Of a DNA stretch of 64,000 nucleotides, positions 1 to 9,065 are shown in pieces; positions within the stretch are counted from its first letter, which is position 1; the number at the start of each line of letters is the position of its first letter. Source of the DNA: Bacteroidales bacterium (GTDB lineage Bacteria > Bacteroidota > Bacteroidia > Bacteroidales > UBA12077); the NCBI GenBank assembly GCA_030611105.1, contig JAUWQL010000004.1:1-64000 (forward strand), written 5' to 3'. The translations under genes were made by a program, and so were the position numbers. The notes under the pieces were generated by a model. It did not search any database. It saw only the letters and a program-made list of their open reading frames with translations, and was not told the origin of the DNA.

Positions 1-2
1 AA

Positions 3-131
3 AGAAAAACACCTGTTAAATTTGAAAATTTTTATATTTGTAACGAACAACAAACTTCGGGTTCTAATATCGCTCAAGAATTGAATATAAATAAAGTTAA
101 TAAGAAAGTAAAAGTGGTCAACCTTATTTAG
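3..131 (+). CDS. C-terminal fragment of an unidentified protein (begins before window)
   Basis: Open frame from the window edge reads RKTPVKFENFYICNEQQTSGSNIAQELNINKVNKKVKVVNLI* ending in TAG at 129-131; family not recognised. Confidence 0.35.
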   Translation, partial: RKTPVKFENFYICNEQQTSGSNIAQELNINKVNKKVKVVNLI

Positions 132-188
132 GCATTGACAAACTTTAACTCAGAACTCAAAACTCAAAACTCAGAACTCAAAACTATT

Positions 189-617
189 ATGAATAAATAC
201 ACAAGCAAGATTGGTAATATTAATAAATCGGATGAACTGATTTATAATTTTCTTACAGATTTCAATAACTTAAAATCAGTGATACCTTCTGATAAAGTAA
301 AAGATTTTGAAGCTACTGAAGACACTTGCAGGTTTAATATTGAGGGAGTTGGACAGGCCGGATTAAAAATTATAGAAAAAGAACCACATAAACTAATTAA
401 GATTACAAGTGATGGAAAATCACCTTTTAGTTTTTTCTTCTGGGTTCAATTAAAACCGATTGAAAATTCCGAAAATACAACAGCAATCAGGTTTACCATA
501 GATGCCAATTTAAATCCAATGATGAAAATGATGGTAGGCAAACATCTTCAAAAAGGAATTGATGCAATGGTCGATCAAGTTGTGGTTTTCTTTAACGAGA
601 AGGTAAAAGAAGAATAA
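189..617 (+). CDS. SRPBCC/START-like family protein
   Basis: ORF 135-617; likely start is the internal ATG at 189 (MNKYTSKIGNINKSDELIYNFLTDFNNLK...), because 135-188 is a low-complexity ACTCAGAACTC repeat. Typical SRPBCC pattern. Confidence 0.7.
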   Translation: MNKYTSKIGNINKSDELIYNFLTDFNNLKSVIPSDKVKDFEATEDTCRFNIEGVGQAGLKIIEKEPHKLIKITSDGKSPFSFFFWVQLKPIENSENTTAIRFTIDANLNPMMKMMVGKHLQKGIDAMVDQVVVFFNEKVKEE

Positions 618-740
618 TCTTCTAAATTCCAAACTCCTATTATTCCAAGCATAAAAAAGGGATAAATTTTAAAGATAATTTTTATAAATCCACAATATAT
701 TAAATAACAGCTATTCTTTATTAAAAGATAATATGTGTTT

Positions 741-790
741 TTACACAATTTATTGATGATATGCCAAATATGTTGTATATTTACACAATA
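741..790. promoter_or_regulatory. putative HipB operator region: two TTACACAAT copies 40 bp apart
   Basis: TTACACAATT at 741-750 and TTACACAATA at 781-790, upstream of the HipB-like gene at 802; the first overlaps the inverted repeat TGTGT-TTTT-ACACA (734-747). Confidence 0.45.
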
Positions 791-801
791 AAATTTAAGA
801 T

Positions 802-1119
802 ATGATAAACTTTCATCCATGGTACAGCTTAACGGAACAGCAAATTCTTGAAGAATTAGGCAAAAGATTAAAATCTATCCGTTTAAACAATAATATGTCT
901 CAAAAAGAATTGGGTGATATTATTGGAAAAAGACCGGATGAGATAAGCAGGATAGAAAATGGTAAACCTATTACATTAATTAGCCTGCTTAGAATTTTAA
1001 GAGCTTTAAATAAACTGGAAAATCTGGAGCAAGCCATTAAGCCACCTGGAATAAGCCCCGTAGAAATGCTTAAACTGGAAGAAAAAAAACGTAAACGGGC
1101 TTCTAAAAGGAAAAAATGA
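802..1119 (+). CDS. hipB: HipB-like XRE-family antitoxin/transcriptional regulator
   Basis: HTH_XRE signature LGKRLKSIRLNNNMSQKELGDIIGKRPDEISRIENGK; ATGA overlap with the downstream HipA-like gene. Confidence 0.85.
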   Translation: MINFHPWYSLTEQQILEELGKRLKSIRLNNNMSQKELGDIIGKRPDEISRIENGKPITLISLLRILRALNKLENLEQAIKPPGISPVEMLKLEEKKRKRASKRKK

Positions 1120-2402
1120 TAGCAAAAGTTAAAATATGGAATAACCTGGTTGGAATAGTCTATTGGGATAAGAATAGAAATATAGGAGTTTTTGAATATG
1201 ATAGTTCGTTTGTTGATAAAGAGCTTGAAGTATCCCCCTTTCTTATGCCTGTGAAAGAAGGCGTTATATATGATTTTCCTGCTCTTAACTTCGAAACCTT
1301 TAAAGGTTTGCCTCCTATGATAGCTGATTCTTTGCCCGACGATTTCGGAAACCATATTATGAACACATGGCTCTCACAGCAAGGTAAAACAATTGATGAT
1401 TTATTGCCCACAGAGCGGTTAGGGTATGTTGGGAAACGGGGTATGGGAGCTTTAGAATATGAGCCGATTTTGGATAAATCTGAGGAATATACCAGTGATA
1501 TTAACCTGGAAGAATTGGTTAATATTGCCAATAAAGTTCTTGCATCTAAAAATAGTGCTGAATTCCACTCCCTTGACTCGGAAGCTTTATCCAAAATATT
1601 AAGAATAGGAACTTCGGCAGGCGGGGCAAGGGCAAAAGTTATATTAGCTTTCGATGAAAAAAACAAAATTTATAAACCGGGCGATATTATCCATGATGAA
1701 AACCATAGTTATTGGTTATTAAAATTAGACGGGGTTTCTGATAAGCAATTAGGCGATCCAAAAGGATATGGAAAAATTGAATATGCATATTATAATATGG
1801 CCAAAAAATGTGGTATTGAAATGTCATTTTCTAAATTACTTCATGAACATAACAGGGCGCATTTTATTACAAAAAGATTTGACCGTACAGATGAGGGAGG
1901 GAAAGTCCATTTACAAACTTTATCCGGGTTAACAGGAATGGATTATAAACAAGCTAATATGTACTCGTACGAACAAGTGTTTACTGTCCTTCGACAGTTA
2001 CGTTTGCCCTATAAAAGCATTGAGCAACAATTCAGGCGCATGGTTTTTAATATTGTTGCCCGTAACCAGGACGACCATGTGAAAAACATCTCCTTTTTAA
2101 TGGATAAAACCGGAACATGGTCACTATCTCCCGCCTATGATCTTACATATAGCCATAATCCGGGTGGAACATGGACTAATAAACACCAATTATCTGTAAG
2201 CGGGAAAAGAGATGAATTTACTATTGATGATCTTCTTAAAGTTGGGAAAGAAAACAATATTAGAAACCGGAAATCTATTATATCAAATATTGTTGAAGTA
2301 GTAAGCAATTGGAAACAATTTGCCCAAAATGCCGAAATTAAACAAGCCAGAATAAAAGATATTGAATCAAATCATAGAATAATTACAAACAAAAACCAAT
2401 AA
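1116..2402 (+). CDS. hipA: HipA-like serine/threonine kinase toxin (type II TA)
   Basis: 428 aa with HipA hallmarks: GTSAGGARAKVILAF, FITKRFDR, VFNIVARNQDDHVKNISFLMD, WSLSPAYDLTYSHNPGG. Confidence 0.9.
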   Translation: MIAKVKIWNNLVGIVYWDKNRNIGVFEYDSSFVDKELEVSPFLMPVKEGVIYDFPALNFETFKGLPPMIADSLPDDFGNHIMNTWLSQQGKTIDDLLPTERLGYVGKRGMGALEYEPILDKSEEYTSDINLEELVNIANKVLASKNSAEFHSLDSEALSKILRIGTSAGGARAKVILAFDEKNKIYKPGDIIHDENHSYWLLKLDGVSDKQLGDPKGYGKIEYAYYNMAKKCGIEMSFSKLLHEHNRAHFITKRFDRTDEGGKVHLQTLSGLTGMDYKQANMYSYEQVFTVLRQLRLPYKSIEQQFRRMVFNIVARNQDDHVKNISFLMDKTGTWSLSPAYDLTYSHNPGGTWTNKHQLSVSGKRDEFTIDDLLKVGKENNIRNRKSIISNIVEVVSNWKQFAQNAEIKQARIKDIESNHRIITNKNQ

Positions 2403-2423
2403 AGAAATGAGTTTAGTTTTTTT

Positions 2424-2447
2424 AACAGGCAGGTTAACCTGTCTGTT
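2424..2447. terminator. bidirectional hairpin terminator between hipA and birA
   Basis: AACAGGCAGG-TTAA-CCTGTCTGTT between convergent genes; T-runs on the flanks. Confidence 0.6.
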
Positions 2448-2454
2448 TGTCATT

Positions 2455-3195
2455 CTAAATTACAAATTCAATTTCTTTAAAATCAAACTCCTTTTTCTCC
2501 TGGTCTTCAGTTAAAATTTGCAGATGCCCAAACTCATTAATCCCGGTTATTTTGGCTTTAAATATTTTATTATTACTTGAGTAGTTATAAAATTCATTAT
2601 ACCTGTAAAGGCATTTTATATATTCTTTATTAATTTCTTCAAATTTTCCGGCTTTAAGTTTATCATAAAAGAAACGGATATTACTCCTTATTTTAACAAT
2701 TTCCTGATCAATAGAATAAGTCTTTTTAGTAATTTGATTTAACGAAACAGGATTAGGAGCATCACTTAAAAATAGTGTCTGGTTAAGATTTAACCCAATG
2801 CCAATAATACTTTGATTTATATTCGATCCTTTAATAATATTTTCAATTAAGATTCCGGCAAGTTTTTTATTTTGGTAATATATATCATTTGGCCATTTAA
2901 TTTTAATGTAATTTGTTTTTGCCCGCATATAATTAACAATACCTAATGATACTACTTTTGATAAAAGAAAGTTTTTTTCAACTGGTAAAAAATCAGGATA
3001 TAATACAAGACTAAATAAAAGGTTCTTTCCTTTTTCACTTTCCCAGGTATTATTTTCCAGTCCTTTTCCCGAACTTTGAAATAAAGTAGAAATTATTGAT
3101 CCTTCGGGATATTTTGATTTTTTTAAAAGATCAGAAAAATAATTATTGGTCGAATCTACCGTATTGAGTTTAATTATTTTTTGCCAGCTTTCCAT
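2455..3195 (-). CDS. birA: biotin--[acetyl-CoA-carboxylase] ligase
   Basis: BirA/BPL motifs: VDSTNNYFSDLL, GKGLENNTWESEKGKNLLFS, IKWPNDIYYQNKKLAGILIEN, IGIGLNLNQ. Confidence 0.9.
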   Translation of the reverse strand: MESWQKIIKLNTVDSTNNYFSDLLKKSKYPEGSIISTLFQSSGKGLENNTWESEKGKNLLFSLVLYPDFLPVEKNFLLSKVVSLGIVNYMRAKTNYIKIKWPNDIYYQNKKLAGILIENIIKGSNINQSIIGIGLNLNQTLFLSDAPNPVSLNQITKKTYSIDQEIVKIRSNIRFFYDKLKAGKFEEINKEYIKCLYRYNEFYNYSSNNKIFKAKITGINEFGHLQILTEDQEKKEFDFKEIEFVI

Positions 3196-3429
3196 TTCTA
3201 TTTTTTGGTAAAGTTATCTTGAAATATGACAAAAGTTAAAAAATCATGACAATTTCTTTAAAAATGGTTTAATAAATCCTAAAAAAATGACAATTTTACC
3301 GTCTAAACAAATCATTACTTATAACTGTTTAAAAGGAATGATTTTTGATTAGTGAAGACTTTCAGACATAAAATTTGGAAACAATAATCGGAAGATAAAC
3401 AGAGTTTTAAAAATAAATGGTAATTTTAT

Positions 3430-3437
3430 TACCTTTG
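3430..3437 (+). promoter_or_regulatory. TAnnTTTG -7 promoter box of the rsfS operon
   Basis: TACCTTTG just upstream of the rsfS ATG; matches the Bacteroidota -7 consensus TAnnTTTG. The -33 box is not convincing. Confidence 0.35.
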
Positions 3438-3453
3438 CCAAAAAATTGATTGA

Positions 3454-3852
3454 ATGGTTAAACAAAAAAATAAGCTTAAATTAAATACAAAAGAAATAGT
3501 TAGCGCAGCGATTGAAGGTATATTAAAGAAAAAGGGGAAGGATCCTATAAGTTTAAATTTAACAAAAATAGAAAATTCAGTTTGTAAATATTTTATAATT
3601 TGTCATGGTGATTCAAACACTCAGGTTGAAGCTTTGGCAGATTCAGTTATAGAAACAGTACGAGAAGAAACAGGCGAAAAAGTTTGGCATAAAGAAGGTC
3701 TGAACAATGCAACATGGGTATTGCTTGATTATAGCGATGTTGTAGTTCATATATTCCAAAAAGAATACAGAGACTTATATAACTTAGAAGAACTGTGGGC
3801 TGATGCAAAACTTACCCGGTATGATGACACCAAAAATAATGGAGAATTTTAA
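3454..3852 (+). CDS. rsfS: ribosome silencing factor RsfS
   Basis: RsfS/Iojap-like: VCKYFIICHGDSNTQVEALADSVIETV..., W.LLDYSDVVVHIFQKEYRDLYNLEELWADA. Confidence 0.93.
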   Translation: MVKQKNKLKLNTKEIVSAAIEGILKKKGKDPISLNLTKIENSVCKYFIICHGDSNTQVEALADSVIETVREETGEKVWHKEGLNNATWVLLDYSDVVVHIFQKEYRDLYNLEELWADAKLTRYDDTKNNGEF

Positions 3853-3854
3853 TA

Positions 3855-5963
3855 ATGGTTGATAATAAACAAAATAGCAAAAAGCCAATTAATAGGCCAG
3901 GTTCAGATAAACCAAAACCAAAATTTAATGTTTACTGGATTTATGGATTAATAGCAGTAGTCTTTATTGGATTACAACTTTTAAGTTTTACGCCAAAACC
4001 AACTGAAATTTCAATGCAGGAGTTTGAGCGTAATATGCTTAAAAACGGAGACGTTGCAAAAATTGTAGTTGTTAATAAAGAAAGAGCGAATATTTATATT
4101 AAAAAAGATCGATTAACCGATGCAAGGTATAAGGACTTACTTGAAAATAAGTTTGCTCGTACTTCTGAAGATGGACCACATTTTTTCTTCACCATTGGTT
4201 CAATGGAATATTTTGAGCGATGGATAAGCGAAGCTCAGGAGGATTATTTAAGAGGGGAGTATATAGAAATTAGTTATAAATCGCAACCTAATTATATGCG
4301 TGATATTATTGGATGGTTACTTCCAATATTTATTATTTTGGCTATATGGCTTTTTATTTTTAGAAGAATGTCGAAAGGTGGCGGTGGCCCCGGTGGAGGT
4401 AATATATTTAGTGTTGGCAAATCAAAAGCTCAGCTTTTTGATAAAGAAAGCGATATAAAAGTCGACTTTAAGGATGTGGCTGGTTTAGAAGAGGCCAAAG
4501 TTGAAGTTCGCGAAATAGTTGATTTTTTAAAAACACCAAAAAAATACACAGATCTTGGAGCTAAGATTCCAAAAGGAGTTCTTCTGGTTGGCCCTCCTGG
4601 AACAGGTAAAACATTAATGGCAAAAGCTGTTGCCGGCGAAGCTAATGTTCCTTTCTTTTCAATGTCGGGTTCCGATTTTGTTGAAATGTTTGTTGGAGTT
4701 GGGGCTTCGCGTGTTCGCGATTTATTTAAGCAAGCAAAAGAAAAAGCTCCATGTATCATTTTTATTGATGAGATTGATGCTATTGGTCGGGCTCGTGGAA
4801 GAAATCCAAATTTTGGTGCTAACGATGAACGTGAAAATACTTTAAACCAGTTATTGACCGAAATGGATGGTTTTAGCAATAATGTTGGTGTAATAATTAT
4901 GGCTGCTACAAATCGTGCTGATATTCTTGATAAAGCTTTAATGAGAGCAGGCCGTTTCGACCGTCAAATACATCTTGAGTTACCGGATATTAACGAACGA
5001 AGAGATATTTTCAAGGTACATTTAAAACCAATTAAAATGGAAAAAAACCTTGATATTGATTTTCTGGCAAAACAAACACCGGGATTTTCGGGTGCTGATA
5101 TTGCTAATGTTTGTAACGAATCGGCATTAATAGCAGCCCGTAAGGAAAAGAAGACTGTTGAGCGCCAGGATTTTCTTGATGCAGTTGACAGGATAGTTGG
5201 TGGCATGGAGCGCAAAACCAAAATTATTACTAAAGAAGAAAAACGAACCATTGCATTTCACGAAGCAGGCCATGCCACTGTAAGTTGGCTGTTAGAGCAT
5301 GCTCATCCTCTGGTAAAAGTAACTATTATTCCTCGCGGACGTTCATTGGGTGCTGCCTGGTATTTACCCGAAGAAAGACAAATTACAACACGTGATCAGT
5401 TATTGGACGAAATGTGTGCTGCCCTTGGCGGAAGAGTTTCAGAAGAGTTGATGTTTGGGAAAATATCGACAGGAGCAATGAATGATCTGGAAAAAATAAC
5501 CAAGCAGGCTTATGCTATGATTGCGTATTTTGGAATGAGTGAAAAAGTGGGGCATGTGAGTTTTTACGATTCTTCCGGTCAAACTGATATGACATTTACA
5601 AAGCCTTATAGCGAAAAAACTGCTGAACTTATTGATAAAGAAGTTAAGAATTTGATTGAAGAAGCTTATAAGCGTTCTTTTGAAATCTTAAAAAAACACA
5701 AAGATGGCTTAACTAAACTTGCAGAAATCCTTTTAGAAAAAGAAGTTATTTTCGCCGAAGACCTTGAAAAGATTTTTGGTAAACGTCCATGGAAAACTCA
5801 ACATGAGAAGGAAGCCGAAGTAAGAAAGGAGCTTGAAGAGAAAAAGAAAAATAATAAATCTGCCCGCCAGTCTGCCTTGCCTCGCCGGCAGGCAGGCGAC
5901 AAGGCAGGTCCGTCAGGAAGAAAAACAAAAGCTAAAAACCCTGTAAGCAAAAAGGGTAAGTAG
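3855..5963 (+). CDS. ftsH: ATP-dependent zinc metalloprotease FtsH
   Basis: Walker [12 protein letters not shown] region, Zn motif HEAGH ([29 protein letters not shown]). Confidence 0.98.
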   Translation: MVDNKQNSKKPINRPGSDKPKPKFNVYWIYGLIAVVFIGLQLLSFTPKPTEISMQEFERNMLKNGDVAKIVVVNKERANIYIKKDRLTDARYKDLLENKFARTSEDGPHFFFTIGSMEYFERWISEAQEDYLRGEYIEISYKSQPNYMRDIIGWLLPIFIILAIWLFIFRRMSKGGGGPGGGNIFSVGKSKAQLFDKESDIKVDFKDVAGLEEAKVEVREIVDFLKTPKKYTDLGAKIPKGVLLVGPPGTGKTLMAKAVAGEANVPFFSMSGSDFVEMFVGVGASRVRDLFKQAKEKAPCIIFIDEIDAIGRARGRNPNFGANDERENTLNQLLTEMDGFSNNVGVIIMAATNRADILDKALMRAGRFDRQIHLELPDINERRDIFKVHLKPIKMEKNLDIDFLAKQTPGFSGADIANVCNESALIAARKEKKTVERQDFLDAVDRIVGGMERKTKIITKEEKRTIAFHEAGHATVSWLLEHAHPLVKVTIIPRGRSLGAAWYLPEERQITTRDQLLDEMCAALGGRVSEELMFGKISTGAMNDLEKITKQAYAMIAYFGMSEKVGHVSFYDSSGQTDMTFTKPYSEKTAELIDKEVKNLIEEAYKRSFEILKKHKDGLTKLAEILLEKEVIFAEDLEKIFGKRPWKTQHEKEAEVRKELEEKKKNNKSARQSALPRRQAGDKAGPSGRKTKAKNPVSKKGK
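5872..5907. repeat. GC-rich palindromic repeat inside the ftsH 3' coding region
   Basis: CTGCCTTG (5872-5879) pairs with CAAGGCAG (5900-5907); inner CGCCGGCAGGCAGGCG. Reads in-frame as [20 protein letters not shown]. Confidence 0.7.
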
Positions 5964-5986
5964 AATTTTGAATAAAATTTATAGAA

Positions 5987-6799
5987 TTGAGTAATTTAGT
6001 TCAACGCACCATAACCGGAATAATACTTTTAATAGTAGTAGTAGGTGCAATAACATTCGGGAAAATAAGCTTTTTTATATTATTCGAATTAATAATAATT
6101 GGTGCACTGTATGAGTTTTATACATTAGCCGAAAAGAAAAAGTTTAATCCTTTAAAAGTTTACGGAATAGTAATTGGCACAACAGTTTTTGCTGCCAATT
6201 ATTTTTTTGTAAATGATTTGATAAGTGCTCAGGTATTCTTAGCAATAATTCCGATAGTAATAAGTGTTTTTATAATTGAACTCTATCGTAAGTCAGAATA
6301 TGTTTTTTTAAATATTGGGTTTACTTTATTAGGTGTTTTGTATATCGCAATACCATTTTCTTTTGCAATTTACATTGTGTTTTCAGATGAAATAAATTAC
6401 AATTCACATCTATTACTTGGCTTTTTCTTTTTAACATGGGCCTTTGATACTTTAGCTTATGTTTTTGGAGTGTCATTTGGTAAACATCGTTTGTTCGAAA
6501 GAATTTCTCCTAAAAAATCATGGGAAGGTTTTATTGGTGGAACATTGTCCAGTTTAGGTGTAGCTTATGTAATATCAATTTTTTATACTGAATTGAGCTT
6601 TCTTCATTGGGCCGTATTATCAGTAATAATTTCAGTTTTTGGTACTTATGGCGATTTAGTCGAATCATCTTTCAAAAGAAATATTGATGAAAAAGATTCC
6701 GGAAATATCTTACCGGGACATGGAGGTGTTTTAGATAGATTTGATGCCGTGTTGTTCACCTTGCCGCTATTTTATGTATATTTGCAGCTCATACAGTAA
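5987..6799 (+). CDS. cdsA: phosphatidate cytidylyltransferase
   Basis: C-terminal CDP-diglyceride synthetase signature SPKKSWEGFIGG...FGTYGDLVESSFKRNIDEKDSGNILPGHGGVLDRFDA; TTG start. Confidence 0.93.
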   Translation: MSNLVQRTITGIILLIVVVGAITFGKISFFILFELIIIGALYEFYTLAEKKKFNPLKVYGIVIGTTVFAANYFFVNDLISAQVFLAIIPIVISVFIIELYRKSEYVFLNIGFTLLGVLYIAIPFSFAIYIVFSDEINYNSHLLLGFFFLTWAFDTLAYVFGVSFGKHRLFERISPKKSWEGFIGGTLSSLGVAYVISIFYTELSFLHWAVLSVIISVFGTYGDLVESSFKRNIDEKDSGNILPGHGGVLDRFDAVLFTLPLFYVYLQLIQ

Positions 6800-6817
6800 C
6801 CCTTAATATTTTTTAAA

Positions 6818-7471
6818 ATGACTATACATAAAGAAGGACGGCCAATAGTTGCTCTGGTTTTTATTGTGTTAGTGGCTAGTAATCTACTAGTGTATTTTTT
6901 ATCAAGTTATCTAATGTTAACATGGGCGATAGGTGTAGTATCCTTTTTATTTTTTTTATTTATTGTTCGTTTTTTCCGTAAGCCAAACAGACCATTAATT
7001 ACAGATGACAATACTATTTATGCTCCTGCCGATGGTACTGTTATGGTGATAGAAGAAACCACTGAAGATGAGTATTTTAAAGATAAACGAATACAAGTAT
7101 CAATATTTATGTCGGTTTGGAATATTCACATAAACTGGTTTCCTGTAGCAGGAATTATAAAATACTTCAAATATCACCCTGGCAAGTTTTTAGTTGCCCG
7201 CTTACCAAAATCTTCAGCAGAAAATGAGTGTACTACAGTTGTGTTAGAAGATAAAAACAAAAGACAAATTCTTGTAAGACAGATTGCCGGAATTCTTGCC
7301 CGACGAATTATTTCTTATGCCAAAGAAGGAATCGAAGTAAAACAAAATTCAGAATTAGGGTTTATCCGTTTCGGATCGCGTGTTGATGTTTTCTTACCGC
7401 TTGATGCAAAAATTAATGTTCAGTTAGGTCAAAAAACCAAAGGAACCCAAACAGTTGTTGCTACATTTTAA
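6818..7471 (+). CDS. psd: phosphatidylserine decarboxylase family protein
   Basis: PSD motifs FMSVWNIHINWFPVAG, YHPGKF, and processing-site region ELGFIRFGSRVDVFLP. Confidence 0.9.
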   Translation: MTIHKEGRPIVALVFIVLVASNLLVYFLSSYLMLTWAIGVVSFLFFLFIVRFFRKPNRPLITDDNTIYAPADGTVMVIEETTEDEYFKDKRIQVSIFMSVWNIHINWFPVAGIIKYFKYHPGKFLVARLPKSSAENECTTVVLEDKNKRQILVRQIAGILARRIISYAKEGIEVKQNSELGFIRFGSRVDVFLPLDAKINVQLGQKTKGTQTVVATF

Positions 7472-7962
7472 TCAAAATAATTATCAATATTAATACGGTA
7501 GAGTTTTTCCTTATCGAAAATGAAAGTGTATTTTGTTCCTTCGCCTATCATTTGCAGGCTGTCTGACTTAAATTTTAGATTATCTGAGAATCTACTTGTG
7601 AATTCATCTTTAGTTATTCCTACCCGAATACCATTCTTTAATACTATTTGTTTGTTTACAACTTTTCCGGCAAGTAAAAATTCTTGTCCCAGGTGAGTTT
7701 TATAAAAGAAAATTTCCGAATTTTTATAAGTAAACTGATAGATGGTATCTGTTTTTTCAGGATAGTGCTTGTTTTTTCGTAATAATTTTTGCGTATTAAA
7801 TTTAGGTCTGGAAAGATTGGAGAAATTCTCTATGCTTTCTTTAAAACCAAAAGGATTTTCCAAAAACTCTTTTTGACTTATAGATTTATATTCAATAGTT
7901 GACTTTTGAGAAGAGCATCCAAACAGGCTAATAATTAAAATAATTGTAAAATATTTTTTCAT
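7468..7962 (-). CDS. hypothetical lipoprotein
   Basis: N-terminal lipobox MKKYFTIILIISLFGCSSQK. Confidence 0.6.
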   Translation of the reverse strand: MKKYFTIILIISLFGCSSQKSTIEYKSISQKEFLENPFGFKESIENFSNLSRPKFNTQKLLRKNKHYPEKTDTIYQFTYKNSEIFFYKTHLGQEFLLAGKVVNKQIVLKNGIRVGITKDEFTSRFSDNLKFKSDSLQMIGEGTKYTFIFDKEKLYRINIDNYFD

Positions 7963-7987
7963 ATTTAGCTAAAATACGAAGAAATAT

Positions 7988-8938
7988 CTATATAAAGAAC
8001 AATGCAACACCGCCCACTGCTATAATTGATCCTATTACTTCTTTCAAAGTAATTTTTTCTTTAAAAAAGACAAGGGCCGGAGGTATAATTAGAACTGGAA
8101 CAATAGCCATTATGGTTGATGCAACTCCTGTTGTAATGTGTTTTACCGAAAGCAACGAAAAAGATACTCCAAGGAATGGTCCAAAAAAAGCACCTATGCT
8201 CAGTCGCGTCATTGCATCCCGATTCTTCATGGCTTCAATAACTTTTTTCCATCGTTTCATAAAAACAAATATTATTGCAAAACCAACGAATCCGGTAATT
8301 ACTCTAATTTGTGTTGCTGCAAAAGGATCAAAATCCTGCATTCCGTATTTACTCAAAACTAATCCCGCTCCTTGTCCGACAGCACCCCCAAAAGCAAGTA
8401 GAATACCTAAAACCGGATATGAAAGTTTAATTTTATTTCTCTTTCCACCTGCCCTGTCTGCCGAATAGGCAGGATTCTTTTCTTCATTTTGAGTTTTAGA
8501 TTTTCTATCCAGGACCACAATCATAATTCCCATAATGGTTAAAAACATTCCCAGTAAATTTTGAGGTGTTAGGGTTTCTCCCATTAAAAGCCATCCAAAA
8601 AAGGCTGTAATTGGAGGTGTAAGTGACATGATTAACATGGAAATGCGAGATCCAATTACAACGTACGCTTCAAATAATAAAAGATCTCCAATTACAAATC
8701 CTACAAAACCGGATAGTGACAACCATATCCAATTATGAGCCGAAGCATCAAATGGTATAAATGAGCCACGGGTTACCTGACTGTAAATGCCAATAAAAAT
8801 GAAAGCTATAAACAATCTTAAAAGGTTTGTCGATAATGATCCTACCTTTTTCCCTGCCGATTCAAAAGCTATGGCTGTTATTGTCCAGAATACGGCTGTT
8901 AGTAAAGCAGCGTACTCCCCTAAATGTGATTGAAACAT
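7988..8938 (-). CDS. EamA/DMT-family transporter
   Basis: About 10 TM segments with two EamA repeats (GLLLSxxP/GEKITL-like signatures). Confidence 0.85.
   Translation of the reverse strand: MFQSHLGEYAALLTAVFWTITAIAFESAGKKVGSLSTNLLRLFIAFIFIGIYSQVTRGSFIPFDASAHNWIWLSLSGFVGFVIGDLLLFEAYVVIGSRISMLIMSLTPPITAFFGWLLMGETLTPQNLLGMFLTIMGIMIVVLDRKSKTQNEEKNPAYSADRAGGKRNKIKLSYPVLGILLAFGGAVGQGAGLVLSKYGMQDFDPFAATQIRVITGFVGFAIIFVFMKRWKKVIEAMKNRDAMTRLSIGAFFGPFLGVSFSLLSVKHITTGVASTIMAIVPVLIIPPALVFFKEKITLKEVIGSIIAVGGVALFFI
8448..8473. repeat. GC-rich palindromic repeat inside the EamA transporter gene
   Basis: CCTGCC (8448-8453) ... GGCAGG (8468-8473) encoding the linker peptide NPAYSADRAGGKR (- strand). Confidence 0.6.
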
Positions 8939-9065
8939 GATTTATTATTCTTTCCCCGATTTATATTTCCAACAATATTTTATTATCGCTGAAAAAAACT
9001 TATTTTAGTTCAGATTTAAAATCTGATCAAAGCATTAGATATGAAATTTTAAGTAAAGTTTAATA

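Noticed and set aside
900-1666. Antisense ORFs 900-1355 and 1160-1666 (151 and 168 aa)
   Set aside because: They lie entirely opposite the clear hipBA genes and show no recognisable domain; typical shadow ORFs.
802-2402. hipBA as part of a larger prophage or defence island
   Set aside because: Flanking genes (SRPBCC, birA, rsfS, ftsH) are housekeeping; no integrase, phage or other defence gene is adjacent.
4430-4879. Antisense and alternate-frame ORFs within ftsH (4430-4879, 4630-4845, 4964-5251, 5746-5928)
   Set aside because: Overlap an unambiguous, highly conserved FtsH reading frame; no independent evidence.
8112-8468. ORFs 8112-8468 and 8138-8362 opposite the EamA transporter
   Set aside because: Shadow ORFs; composition reflects the membrane-protein coding strand.
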